64,000 nucleotides of DNA from contig CM035361.1 in NCBI GenBank assembly GCA_020137815.1, positions 3,012,521 to 3,076,520 of the forward strand. Reading direction: 5' to 3'. This stretch comes from Hormiphora californensis (Eukaryota > Ctenophora > Tentaculata > Cydippida > Pleurobrachiidae). This document shows positions 10,801 through 23,400 of the stretch, piece by piece. The notes beneath the pieces were generated by a model, which saw only the letters and a program-made list of their open reading frames with translations, was not told the DNA's origin and did no database searches. Each line of letters opens with the position of its first letter. Position 1 is the first letter of the stretch. Both the position numbers and the translations under genes were made by a program.

Positions 10801-12710
10801 CAATTATTGCCTAGCTAGACTGTGTTTCACACGCCCCGCTCGCGAAAATGTAAAGAAGGGTTAGAACATAACGACTCAATTATAGGGCAGTATAATATTT
10901 GTGTTTCAAATATGATTTAAGATTCTGTTTCCTGTGTCAGGTAACAAAGTGTACCGAAGACTGCATCAGCGATGAACATCTTAAAATCTGGGAATATGCA
11001 CAGAAAATGGACGGGGCTAGAGAGGATATGGGTAATTAAGTTAATGAGTCGTTAACTAATTGTTAATTAATTGTTAATTAATCAAAATGTGATTTGACGG
11101 GTGTTTTAGTGGCCCTCTGCTGGTACGTCTACTTTGTACTGATTTACATATCCTATATATAGGTAACAGAGAAGGTATGGGAAAATGCCGGAACTCCCTC
11201 TACAAATCTTTTGGCGATGAGCCAGATGATCAAGAGGGATTCTCCTTTGAGGGAGATAGCGCAACATCAAACTCTACATTCAGGTTCGGGAAGGATTACT
11301 TTTTGACAGTGGCTAATGGTTGTTGGTGAAATTGTGCTGTACAGTTATTATAACGGGTGACAACTAAAAATTGTTACTAATTTAAAACAGCTGTAGAATT
11401 TTTCCCTTTTGCGATACAGCTTCGGGCCAGTGATAGAACGATTTTTCAGACAATTTTGAATCAGGATAACATAACGGCGATGACTAAAACGTTCATTCTC
11501 ATAGCGATATCGGATCATTTCCTCTTGCCCCACCAAAGCATATAGAACGGAGATTTGAAATGATTTATGTTATCAGAAACGACCTTCCCGATGAGATAGA
11601 ATTCTCATAATTGGAAGTCTGGTTGTTCATGCCATAATCAACTGACTGCCAAGTTTGAAGATTTTGGCTCATTGGGAAGTTGGGTTTCCACAGTCATTAA
11701 TGTTTCGAGAGATGCCGAAATGGCGATTTCTCAAATTACCTGTAAACTACGCTTTGTTACAGAAGATTCTGATCAGGAAATTGAGATTTATGAAGTTTGA
11801 AGCAAAGTTAATTTCGTTCAAAATTGTCTGAAAAATCATTCTATCACTGTCCCGAATAGAAGCTGTATTTCGACTAGAACAGGCGCTAGAGGTGCTAGAA
11901 AAACGTGTAGATTTCACGTACTATATGCTTTGGTGGGGCAAGAGGAAATGAGCCGATATCGCTATGAGAATGAACGTTTTAGTCATCGCCGTTATGTTTT
12001 TCTGATTCAAAATTGTCTGAAAAATCGTTCTATCACTGGCCCGAAGCTGTATCTCAAAAGGAAAAAATTCTACAGCTGTTTTAAATTAGTAACAATTTTT
12101 AGTTGTCACCCGTTAGAGCTCCAGTATTGAAGTCAACTTGAAAACTAAGGTTCATTCAGGGTATTCTTTTGAATATGCCTGTCTATTAATTTTTACTTCA
12201 TTTCACCAGAATGTTTGGTGTAGCGACCTTGGACGGTGACAAGGTTATCGGGAACGGTACCGGATTTGAGGGCCCAAACTATCGAGACTGGTGGACACGG
12301 AGACGAGGAGAAAAACTATGTAAGTGGAGATTTCATATGATATTATGATATATATCGTACGATGAGATTAAACTGATTGCTCCTTCATAAACACTATCTA
12401 TTACTCCTTCATAAGTACATATATTCATGATTGTTTCTTCATAAACACATCCATTATTGCTCCTTCATAAACACATCCATTGCTCCTCCAGATTGTGGTA
12501 GCGTTTACCAAGTTCGATAACAAGTTTGTGTATGACCCAACGTATGATGTCAATGAAAATGGAGGGACTGTTGGAGACCCAGATGATGCTGTAGCGGAGG
12601 AAAGCACACGAAATGGTGCCAGAGCCAGGGGTACAAAATGTATTGTTTATCATACTTGTACCCATTGTTTCCCTACTGATCAACTTCCAATGAAAAAATT
12701 GAAATGTTAA
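4837..12710 (+). CDS. Secreted acidic Cys-rich repeat protein, function unknown (22 exons)
   Basis: Exons: 4837-4893, 5110-5188, 5459-5538, 5687-5850, 5999-6083, 6187-6273, 6636-6768, 6925-7542, 7785-7868, 8065-8209, 8439-8607, 8682-8796, 8958-9050, 9258-9418, 9583-9730, 9903-9998, 10169-10273, 10554-10616, 10941-11031, 11163-11283, 12210-12319, 12492-12710; about 1000 codons. It begins with a signal peptide (MKPWIIYLVLLTTTYTLCQ). Exon 8 encodes about 206 residues of Asp/Lys/Ser/Gly/Asn repeats (core DKSGDN). Downstream are about three diverged Cys-rich units of about 150 residues, exon-aligned and marked by CxxxC pairs (CYDGC, CYDQC, CLEDC, CTEDC), with many N-glycosylation sequons. I do not recognise the family. 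Secretion and high acidity would suit extracellular or skeletal matrix, but that is a guess. Phase is continuous except in exon 17, where one base must be lost near T4 at 10194-10197, and at the last junction, where exon 22 needs phase 0 but receives phase 1. The last exon end is the least certain. Confidence 0.8.
5931..6010 (+). repeat. Triplicated 3' splice acceptor
   Basis: The sequence TTTTCAGCGCAAAGTTAT occurs three times, with AG at 5933, 5966 and 5998. Only the third acceptor keeps the downstream exon (5999-6083) open; entry at 5934 or 5967 reaches a stop within the same exon. Spacings are 33 and 32 bp. Confidence 0.85.
6329..6491. mobile_element. Pogo/Tigger-like MITE, copy 1
   Basis: Terminal inverted repeats CAGTCGGACCCCGATTTACC and complement, bounded by TA dinucleotides. 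Inside are further GGTATATCGGGG/CGGTAAATCGGG repeats. It lies in an intron of the acidic secreted protein gene. TIRs starting CAGT with TA duplications are typical of pogo-like Tc1/mariner elements; assignment is by resemblance only. Confidence 0.8.
6925..7542 (+). repeat. Coding 18-bp minisatellite: acidic DKSGDN repeat exon
   Basis: Single 618-bp exon of the secreted protein gene, built of GACAATGACAAGTCAGGT-type units. The phase set by the flanking exons (phase 1 in, phase 1 out) reads Asp-Lys-Ser-Gly-Asp-Asn repeats. The other two frames are also open because of the period of 18, and a Met-Thr-rich frame starting at 6928 is longer-looking but inconsistent with splicing. The later part drifts to DDKSGDK and EDDKDKSS units, ending in ERYYDMEKMENM. 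Confidence 0.88.
10281..10379. mobile_element. Pogo/Tigger-like MITE, copy 2
   Basis: A 99-bp palindromic copy with the same CAGTCGGACCCCGATTTACC ends and TA on each side. It starts six bases inside the intron whose donor is at 10274, so part of the donor consensus GTAAGTA is also the target site. Confidence 0.88.
11353..12113. mobile_element. TIR element (about 760 bp) inside an intron
   Basis: Arms of roughly 200 bp starting ACGGGTGACAACTAAAAATT are repeated inverted at the right end; TA flanks both ends. The mirror-image short frames on each arm (minus 11348-11536, plus 11930-12130) are products of the inverted repeat. No transposase is seen. Confidence 0.85.
12380..12491 (+). repeat. Imperfect repeats leading into the last acceptor
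   Basis: Four imperfect copies of ATTGCTCCTTCATAAACAC(ATCC) lead directly into the acceptor (CTCCTCCAG) of the last exon of the secreted protein gene. The same GCTCCTTCATAAA word also occurs at about 17645, 25668 and 41689 (as CTTCATCAAA). Confidence 0.75.
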
Positions 12711-12771
12711 TGTAATTGAAACAATTATTTACGTAGTTTTTTAGAATCCACCAATTATTTATTATGTGCAT

Positions 12772-12777
12772 AATAAA
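12772..12777 (+). promoter_or_regulatory. Possible polyadenylation signal AATAAA
   Basis: Canonical AATAAA about 60 bp after the stop codon of the acidic secreted protein gene. Plausible by position, but the DNA here is AT-rich, so chance occurrence is possible. Confidence 0.4.
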
Positions 12778-13127
12778 TTGCTTTGTAATTTTTGTCCGTG
12801 AAGCGTTTTTTAAACAAGTTTGTTAAACAATAAACATGTGTAGATTTAAATATTTATTAGATTTTTAGAAAAACATAGCAAAATCAAATATTGAGTCGTT
12901 AAAACGTATCACCCACCCCCAAGTTGGCATTATTCTCTTTACTTAATTGCCACAAATTTCAAAATAGTGCCATCTAGAAACTCCTACTGTTTTTAGTTAA
13001 AATATGGTAAAACATTCAAATAACACCCAGAATAATCATCATATAAGAATGTTTCAGTTGCATGTTTCAGTTGCATGTTTCAGTCCCTGTACATGTACAA
13101 CGTACACGTCACAAAAGACACACATGT

Positions 13128-13861
13128 TCACGCCACAACATCGGTCTCAATACACGGGTTAGATGTAACATCTCCCTCCCTCTCTCTGACTGTGTACAAC
13201 CTATGGGGGACCATGTGGGATGTGATGAATCGTAGCATGTCCTTTATTGCTGCTCTCCTTGATATCGGGGATCTCTCAGTTGGGGATGATCTGTCAGTTG
13301 AGGGGGATGCGATGGAATTTAGTTTCCTAACTGATCGGTCTCTCCTTCGCTTCTGTTCGTCTAGTGTCTCCTGCAGGTAAAATTCACTTTTACTAAAATT
13401 TTACTAAAATAAAACGCTAGGTTGACAGAATGAGGTAGATAGGTAAGATGGGAGAATGTAGGTGAGATATAGGAGAGATGTTGTTATGTTCTAACCCTCC
13501 TTTACACAGTCTAGCTAGACAAGAGAGATGATGACTGATGAGGTAGATGGGAGAGAGGAAAAAAGAATAAAACTCGTCAGAAGTATTGATGAGTCATTGT
13601 GAATCAAATATTTGAGTCAGTAATTGTTATGGGCATCATATATGGGCATATCATGTTGTGACACACACCAAATATGGGCATATCATGTTGTGGCACACAC
13701 CATATATGGGCATATCATGTTTTAACACACACCATATATGGTCATGGCATACCTGAATTGTGTGAGCGGGTGCTGATTGTGTCCGTCTAACTCTTGATTT
13801 ATCTTTTTTCTCCAACACACCCGCATAGCACATGTTGAACTTACAAACCTCCATATTCGAG
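13128..13861 (-). CDS. 3' exons of an unidentified gene with a basic Ser/Arg-rich C-terminus
   Basis: Two exons: 13861-13753 (upper edge tentative) and 13370-13128, which ends in TGA and opens after a CTGCAG acceptor. The last exon (81 codons) reads QKRRRDRSVRKLNSIASP, then SPTERSPISRRAAIKDML, ending ETDVVA. The donor of the preceding exon follows SAPAHTIQ and phase is 0 across the junction. The composition (Arg/Lys/Ser-rich, no stops, codon-like) supports coding, but I do not recognise a family. The frame can be read upstream to about 13986 and contains NPIIYPFLY, which resembles the NPxxY of rhodopsin-family receptors; this is too weak to name the gene. Upstream exons were not found; a 1.6-kb foldback begins at 14444. 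The gene converges with the acidic protein gene. Confidence 0.5.
13620..13752. repeat. Tandem 32-bp repeats beside a splice donor
   Basis: Four imperfect units of ATATGGGCATATCATGTTGTGACACACACC type end exactly at the minus-strand donor (GTATGCC) at 13752-13751 of the preceding gene. Confidence 0.75.
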
Positions 13862-14443
13862 CTATAAATATACAAAAAAGGATAGATTATCGGGTTTACG
13901 GTATTCAATTTAAGTTTTAAACTGGCAAAATACTCAAGCATCAATAATGAATTTATGAAAACAAAAATAAATAAGATTTTTTTCATTCGCAGGGGTAAAA
14001 AAGTTGCAATACGAAAGTTAACTGAAAGTGCACGAGGAAAAGTTAACTCACTGAATTGGGAAAGCTGAATTTAGAAATTATAATTGCGACTGTTAGTGAA
14101 AGTGAATTGTACTGAGACATACGGTTGTTCTCTTAGTACAACACGTTATTGTTGTCACGAAACTGGTAGTTTGGTTCAAAAACATTCCAATTTCTACAAT
14201 GTGAGACGGCGGGAATACGAGACAGACAATTCAAACTGAAATAGGATATGGAAAAGTCTAGAAGTCTAGAGAGAACTTGCACGCAATCGATAAGGGACTG
14301 TCTCAACTTGTTACTCAACAAGTCTCAACTGAATGAGAGTGCAAATGTATAGGTGTCTTGTTGCAAGCATTTGTTGTTACAGTGTGTAATAATGAGAGAC
14401 CTGCATTCTTTATCGGAAAACAAGGCTTTTTGGGCTGTGTTTC

Positions 14444-16078
14444 CACGGTGCACCAGAAGGATCGTCAACCCAAAGTTGAGCCCACAAAACAAACTTTTGT
14501 TGGGGGTGACCCAGGAGGCCTTCCTGAACATCCCCACGGTGAGAAAAGTATATGTTATCGGGGGAAATTTTTGTTAAAATCGAAAAAACTGGTTTTTGGT
14601 CCAAATTTGTGCATAACTTACTTGACTGCCGTTTGATGAAATATCTGATTGACATAAAATAAGTATACAAGACCTATTTTTGCACGAGGAATCGATTGCC
14701 GGTGGAGAGAAATCTCTAAAATGACCGGAAAATTGTCAAATATGGGAATTTTGTCATTTTTTGTGGTTTTTGGCCCTTTAACCATTGAAAACGTTGAGAT
14801 AGGAAGTTGGCAATAGCGCCAATCGTTAAAATGGTCATTTTTCTACGGGATCCCAAAATTTCATGTATATCCGATTTATGGTTAGATTTTGGCAAACTAT
14901 TGAGATGTGCTTACTGAAAAAAAGATAACTTGATTTTCTCGTTTTTTGCGATTTTTTAACTTTTGACAGAATTCTGATTGAAATGGCCAATCAGGGCCAT
15001 GCTAAAGTTGTTTATGGGACAATTTTCTACCAAAATCCAAGATTTCATGCAAATCCAATGACAGACCATTGATTTATAGAAAGTTGAAATAGGCAAAAAA
15101 GGCCAAGTTTTACCATGAAAATAAAAATTCACATTTTTTCTGGTCAATTTCCGTCAACAACTGGTACCCTACCTATTTTTGCACGTAGAATCGATTGCCG
15201 GTGGAGTGGATCCTCTTAAATGATTGGAAAGCGGTCGAAATGCCATTTTTGGGCGGTTTTTTGGGCCTCCAAAAAATGGCATTTCGACCGCTTTCCAATC
15301 ATTTAAGAGGATCCACTCCACCGGCAATCGATTCTACGTGCAAAAATAGGTATGGTACCAGTTGTTGACGGAAATTGACCAGAAAAAATGTGAATTTTTA
15401 TTTTCATGGTAAAAATTGGCCTTTTTTGCCTATTTCAACTTTCTATAAATCAATGATCTGTCATTGGATTTGCATGAAATCTTGGATTTTGGTAGAAAAT
15501 TGTCCCATAAACAACTTTAGCATGGCCCTGATTGGCCATTTCAATCAGAATTCTGTCAAAAGTTAAAAAATCGCAAAAAACGAGAAAATCAAGTTATCCT
15601 TTTTTCAGTAAGCACATCTCAATAGTTTGCCAAAATCTAACCATAAATCGGATATACATGAAATTTTGGGATCCCGTAGAAAATGACCATTTTAACGATT
15701 GGCGCTATTGCCAACTTCCTATCTCAACGTTTTCAATGGTTAAAGGGCCAAAAACCTCAAAAAAATGACAAAATTCCCATATTTGACAATTTTCCGGTCA
15801 TTTTAGAGATTTCTCTCCACCGGCAATCGATTCCTCGTGCAAAAATAGGTCTTGTATACTTATTTTATGTCAATCAGATATTTCATCAAACGGCAGTCAA
15901 GTAAGTTATGCACAAATTTGGACCAAAAACCAGTTTTTTCGATTTTAACAAAAATTTCCCCCGATAACATATACTTTTCTCACCGTGGGGATGTTCAGGA
16001 AGGCCTCCTGGGTCACCCCCAACAAAAGTTTGTTTTGTGGGCTCAACTTTGGGTTGACGATCCTTCTGGTGCACCGTG
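14444..16078. mobile_element. 1.6-kb near-perfect foldback element
   Basis: Two arms of about 800 bp, almost identical in inverted orientation, meet at about 15260. Ends read CACGGTGCACCAGAAGG and complement, and both outer flanks are TTTC (14440-14443 and 16079-16082), a likely 4-bp target duplication. Mirror-image short frames on the two arms are not evidence of genes. No transposase is present. Confidence 0.9.
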
Positions 16079-16082
16079 TTTC

Positions 16083-18704
16083 GTCTCTTGAAAAGTGCGA
16101 TGTGCTATTATAGCAATTCTGAAATATGAGTTCTACAAATTACAAAAATAGATCAGCTACACAGACACATACACAATATTCGTCTCAATTTTCTCTCCTC
16201 CTCTTGTCTTCACTCTACTACTCACGCCCAAAATAACACTCTAATTCTACACATGGTAGAGCTGTCGAGAATAGGCAGTACCGGGCGGTGAAAGCTACAT
16301 GAACACACAAAGAAAGATGAGAGAGCAACATGAAAATTGAAAACATGTAGAAACATAGGAAATGAGAGGAAAGCAAATGCTAAAAGTTGTGTATTGTTGA
16401 GTTAGCGCAGGAAAACAATGGAAGACAGGAATAGCATGTCTCAACAATATGCAATTGTTGTAACTGCTGAGTGCTGAGTATTGTAATTAAGAAATTTCAA
16501 TTAGTTTTCAAACTAATTTCATGAAATTAGTTTTCAAACTTTCCGGATCCGGATAGATGTATCATTATCAATATAGCTGTAGAATGGATCTATTATACGT
16601 CACCTGCTTTGTGCAGCACATGTGGCGTATAAGCTAAAATGAAAAGACACACCACCGCATTGCATTTGTCCTGCATATATAATGAGTAGGAGAAGAGCTC
16701 GGTCGAGCGTAACTACTAACTAGATCCGGAAAAGGAGGGAAGTGGTACTACCACTTCCCATCTGCTGTATGGAGCAGTTAGAGCAACACATGCGATGGGA
16801 GAACAGCTGTAATACAGATGCAAATAAGATTTAGAATCTTCCAGCTGTTGCTGAGGAACAAACCTCGCGAGTTACTGTTGGAGGCATCAACAATATTAAT
16901 AGGACACCACCTACAGTATATTATATATCTCTTAAAATTTCAATATCTGACAGACATGGTCGTATTATAGGAGACATATAATACCGACCATATGTGTCTC
17001 TTGATGGCAGTTGGAAGGAAGCCAAATAAGGGAAGGGATATTTCCCTTTATCAGACACAATATGTGTCAAGCATCACTATAAAATCTGGATGCCAACTTG
17101 GCGCCACGCCAAAAAATGCTACCGTAATTTTGGACAGGGAAAATATGAAATTCTTCCTGAAATAAATAACTGAGTCTCTATTCGTCCATATTACTATCAT
17201 ACTATTATTAAAGCAAATAGGGAAATGATGGGTGATGGTTTTTTTTACCAAATATGGCAAATAGTGTTCCTATTTCCTGGAAATTCCTGGAAATGGCCTT
17301 TTGCACGTGTTGTCCCTAGAGGGACCCTGGCAACCTGCCAGCTTGAGCCTTAAACTGCACGTGCATCCTTGATTCATCTCTCTGCCGGTTGTGTGATTGA
17401 TCATTTGCTCGATTTGATCTGTTCACCACGTTTCGTGAACATGACTACTCAACTTCAACACAATCGCCAGCGAGTTTGGAGGAGCCATATGTCGCAAACT
17501 GGCGTTGACCCCTATAGACTACGTGATAGAACCCTACAAAAGAGGTGATTATTATTCAAAAAATGTTGTCAACACACGTAATAACAAAGTATCAATGGCA
17601 CTAATAAGAAATGACAGTAATACGTGAAAGTATTTTGCAAATGTGCTCCTTCATAAAATACTTCAAGACTTGGCAAAAGAGGACCCGTGGTTTTTCTGTC
17701 GAAAGAATCCCTGTGGTTAATTTACTGATTTAAAAAATTTCAAATGATACTACACTATTTGCGTAGTTTACTGTATGACCATCCCGACATTCGCCCGCAG
17801 GGCGAGCGGGCTTACTAGTATGCATCAACTGATTTATCAATATCATGAGACTTATATCGAACGAGGCATTGGCAACGAATAAACTTATGAAAATATGAAA
17901 GCGAATGTAAAAGTGATTTAACTTTAGTCCCTTATGGGTCCATTTAGTTGCAAGATTCCTGATATACCCGCGTGAATTGAATAAACACAGGAATAATTTG
18001 TTGAGTAGGTACTGGGGTCCCACCCTTAAGGAATGACGTAATCACGATCACACCCTTTTGTGAAGATCTTAGATCATTACTCACTATTGGGTTTTTATAA
18101 ACGTCATCAAAAAATGAAAAATATTACCTTGTATTGCCTCGTAAAAAAATCGGTATTGCGAATCTCAATTTTCAGTTTTACATTTCCTTCCTGTTTATAT
18201 GAATTCAAAGTTGTATCCAACCATATGGAATTCACAGATTCAAAAAATTCGCCTGCTACTGCAAATGTGAAACAGAAGAAATACAGTCTGCACTGTATTA
18301 TACTACCTGCACAGTAGAAAAAGCTGCATTCCTCCTCAATGAATCAATTATCGAGGAAGTAATTGGCTAATTAACATTCCGGAAACTCTGCTGCTGCAGT
18401 AACTCTCCGGTTTCCAGAAGTACCTATAACTCTCCGGAAGGGAGTTGGTACAGACAAATCAACAATGCAACAACACGCCCAGCTATTCTGCAGACAGGTA
18501 AAATGTTTGTAGGTGTAGCAGAATAGAACTAGTGTCTATATCTGGGTGTCGGGTGTGGTAATGATACTATAGTGTGCATTTGTTTGTGTGTGTGTGTGTG
18601 TGTGTATTTGTGAACGTGTTGTTTTACTGCCACTTTCTACTAAATTAGATGAGAAAGCACCCCAGGATTTACTGAAGAATTATTTATTTGTACAAAATAT
18701 ATTA
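16083..18704. other. Intergenic stretch without recognised genes
   Basis: No exon with convincing phase, motif and splice sites was found on either strand. It includes a GC hairpin around 17792-17810 (GCCCGCAGGGCGAGCGGGC), a GCTCCTTCATAAA word at about 17645 and a short (GT)n at about 18588. Upstream exons of the minus gene at 13 kb could lie here but I could not support any. Confidence 0.5.
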
Positions 18705-18770
18705 CAGTCGGACCCCGATTTAACGGGATTTTTGGGGGAAGGGTTTGCCCGGTAAATCTGGGTCCGACTG
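18705..18770. mobile_element. Pogo/Tigger-like MITE, copy 3 (66 bp)
   Basis: Minimal copy: the two CAGTCGGACCCCGATTTA termini almost touch, with TA on both sides. Probably an internally deleted derivative. Confidence 0.85.
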
Positions 18771-18963
18771 TAGACATATATGATAGAAGCTGGCAAAGTT
18801 TAGTTGTGTGAGCACTCTGTTGTATTAATAGTCCGCCAAGAGAGATGGATAGAGAAGGAGAGAGAAGGAGAGAGAGAGTGATATCTCTAATTGCTGTATT
18901 TATAGTTCAGCATGAGAGTCTGTGCGTGAGAGAGCTCAAGGGTCAGGAATATAAGGGTATTAA

Positions 18964-19774
<811 letters not shown>

Positions 19775-20446
19775 ACAATAACAACTCCTCCAGTATGTGG
19801 TCCCGCATTACACAAAAAGCTTTATAAACGCCGTTATTAAATGGCCTCAAAAGCAGCCTTTGTCTGCACATCCATATTGTCTAGACCACGTTTAACAAAT
19901 GTCAGTAAAGTTGAAGTTCCATAATAGGTGCTCACAGCTGCTTGTATTGTCCACCCAACTCCAAGCTTCCCCTCCCATCTCCAGGTACAATAACACTGTC
20001 CCTTTATCCAGCAGTGTCGGTATAACAATAGCAGTTGGCCTGCCCCCTTTATCCAGCGATGACGGATCAAGGGCGTGGTAGACAAGTCTAGCTATTGTAA
20101 AGTGCTAGATGTCCATTGTTATGGAGGATAAAAGGGGACACTACTACTATAATAGCTGAATTTAACAACATGGTTAGTGTCAAAGCTGTCGCAGAACCGT
20201 TGCGTTTAGTTTCTCAATTCAATTCTCTGTATCACTATCAGTTGTTAGGCGTCTGTTCTATTATAAGTTGCAAATGTTATATTCTATGATTTCTATTACA
20301 AATTTTATTTTCTATGATTACCAATAACAGCTGGGTCTAAAACTTGGTTTCTGGTAACAGTTATTTCCCACGCTCGAACTACTTGATATCGTAACCAAAC
20401 ATGCTCTGATTCCCCAACTCTTTCCAATTCTAGCTGCGAAGGAGTT

Positions 20447-23400
20447 ATGCGGTCTCTCATCGGGGTGCTATTCATAGCACTGTCAGTGCAATCACTTATT
20501 ATACCTGAAAAACTCGAAAAGAGGGAACAGAGGACAGAGATTATTTACACTAATGTAGCTGAGGGAAAGGAAACCAAACAGGTTCGTAGATCTCTCTCTC
20601 CAGTTGTAGTTACATGTATGTTGTTATAGTTGTTTATCAGGAACCGACCGAATTAAGTAAACATCCAATCAGAACTCGTTATTTAGGTCACGTGACTGGT
20701 TATCAGCCAATCAGGGACTAGTATTTCCTGATTCGGTCGGTTCCTGCTCTCTCCAGTAGTAGTTACACGTATGTTGTTAAACATAAACAGTTTATGTTAC
20801 GTGATTTTGTTAAAATTATGTGTGATCTGTGGGCTGATCCCTGTTAACAACTGAAATAGCATCCGGAACCTAAACTAAACTTGAACGACATTCATTTTAC
20901 AGACATACAATGTGTTACTAACTAAATTCCCTTCAGTTCAAGTACTGACTGTGAAACTATATGTCCTTCCCTTTTTCAGTCAAGTACAGGATGGGGCGGT
21001 GTGTCCAGCCGGGCGGTAGATGGTGAAACTAGTGGAAATTGGGGTCACGGATCCTGTACCCATGGAAACAATAGGGGACTCCAGTGGTGGGAGGTCGACC
21101 TTGGTTCAAACTATAATATCAGCTACATTGAGGTAACATATTCGGCTTAGCGAATGATTTTACAGTGCTGAAACGAAATAACTTTGCATGATTTACGTGC
21201 TGAAACGGAATAACTTTGCGTGATTTACGTGCTGAAACGGAATAACTTTGCGTAATTTACGTGATGAAACGGAATAACTTTGCGAGATTTACGTGCTGAA
21301 ACGAAATAACTTTGCGTGATTTGCGTGCTGAAACGAAATAACTTTGCGTGATTTATTGGGTCCATATAACAATTACTTTTCGTTTGCAGGTGTACGGTAG
21401 GACAGATTGTTGTTCCAGCCGGATCTCTGGTGCTAAGTTGTGGGTGGGTAACAACCTGTGTAAAACTCTCAGTGATAAGGGGGCTGCCCAGATGGAACAT
21501 GTTGAATGTGAAAATCCTGATGAGAGCGTCGGAAGGAAGGTACGTGGTGTTTCAGGAATTTTTAACTCTTCACAACTTTCTACCTGTGCTACTTTTAGAG
21601 AGGGAATTTTAAAAGTTGGTCTCCAAACTAACTCCACTAAAATACATTACCAAAAAGTTTCGTTTCATTCGATTATCATAGCCTCGTGCTTTTTCAGATC
21701 CGTATCGAGGTTCTGGACTACCTGACACTCTGTGAGGTGAAAGTAATGGTCAGGTCTTCTCTGGAGTATGAAGTTGACGTGCCTACTGACACCCCCGCAG
21801 CCCACAAAGGAGAGGAACATGGAGAGCAGACTAACGTTGCCATTCATAAAACAACCGAGCAGAGCAATACTTGCAGTTACGGGTAGGTGCCAAATTGACA
21901 AAACCCTGCACTCCCTCTGACCCTAACCTTTGGTGACGCAGCCACCCCTACACTAGCCGCACAAACGAAGCTAAACCAACTCTATCCTCTCGCTATACTT
22001 GCACGCCCCACCTCCCACCCTATACATACCCCACCTTCCCCCTACAGATTCTGTAGGGGGAAGGTGGGGTATGTAGATTGTAGGGTGGGAGGAGTACAGA
22101 TATACAGCTCACACCCCACCAATTCCCTCCTAAAACAGATACAGCTCACAACCCACGTCCCCCTACTGCAGCTACTGCTACTACTAATGTCCCACGTCTC
22201 CCCCTACAGATACAGCTCCAACGCTGTCGATGGCTACACTGCGGGAAACTACTGGGGTTCGAGGAGCTGCACGTGTGCTTACCAATCCAAAACAATGAAC
22301 TACTGGCAGGTCGATTTGGGCAGGTGAGCAATATCTAATGGCCATTATAGGACGTTAGTCCAGGAAATCAGGGAAAAAATAAGATTGGTTTAGTTTATGT
22401 TGCTCATCTGGGACTGTAAACAGTCACAGCTTCACACTGCCAAGTCTCGCATACGATTCCAACGGTTGAATCTATCATTCTGTATTATATATTTCCTACA
22501 GGGTTTACAACATCTCAGAAATCAAGATCTGGAGTAGAACCGATAGCAACCCAGCCTCTATGAATGGAGCTACGGTGAAAATAGGAACCACCACATGCGG
22601 CACACTTGAGGGATTAACTCAGTAAGTAAAACTCGATGTACCGGCCCCCGATTTACCGGACGGATAAACTTCCCCGAGCGCGGACACACTGACAGTGTCA
22701 AGCGTCATAAGTTTAACAGAATTCAATCCCCATTTTAGAAAGACTCCAGAAGCCACGGTGAAGTGCGATCAAGAGAAAATGAGTGGACGATACGTCCGAA
22801 TTGAGAAGTTTAACACTTACATCATCCTTTGCGAGGTAAGTATCATATTTGTACATACATGACTATATAGTACATAACTCCCTCCCGCGCGGGCATCTAT
22901 TCAATAGACGCACTGCAGAGCAGTGCGTCTATTGAGCTGTAATGCACGGATCCCGAAGGGACCGTGCATTACAGCCCTGTAAATCCCGAGCGTCAGCGAG
23001 GGGTTTACAGGTATATCTGCACGCAAGGGAGGGAGTTGTGTTCTATAGACCCCGCTGGCGGGCTCCTAGAAGCAAAACAAGCACAATTTACGTGGTTCTC
23101 AAACAGAGAGCTCACACAAAACGGGTCAAATAGTTGGAAATGAAGCTACAGATTGTCTCTCTACATTCCTACACACTCGAAACAATCGTTGTAACAGTTT
23201 CAAAGGGTGGAATGCAGAGAGAGATAACAGTTAATTGTGGGTCATGAGCAACAGTTGCAACAGACTGGCGGGCGCCAAATCTAGACAGAGACCGTTGTAG
23301 GTTGTACACCCACTCCCTCTTGTGTTACCAAGTCATTTTATCGTGTTTCCAGTGATTCTTTGTGATCTTTACACAAATCTGTCAGAGGGCGTGCGTCTAT

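Noticed and set aside
11348-12130. Matching frames beginning MVGQEEM on opposite strands
   Set aside because: Mirror copies on the two arms of a TIR element; no domain, no splice support.
13650-13986. NPIIYPFLY as proof of a rhodopsin-family receptor
   Set aside because: A single short motif in an AT-rich frame with no supporting helices; kept only as a hint.
14325-16091. Several paired frames (for example MTRKNVNFYFHGK on both arms)
   Set aside because: Products of the 1.6-kb foldback; identical by inverted repetition, no family features.
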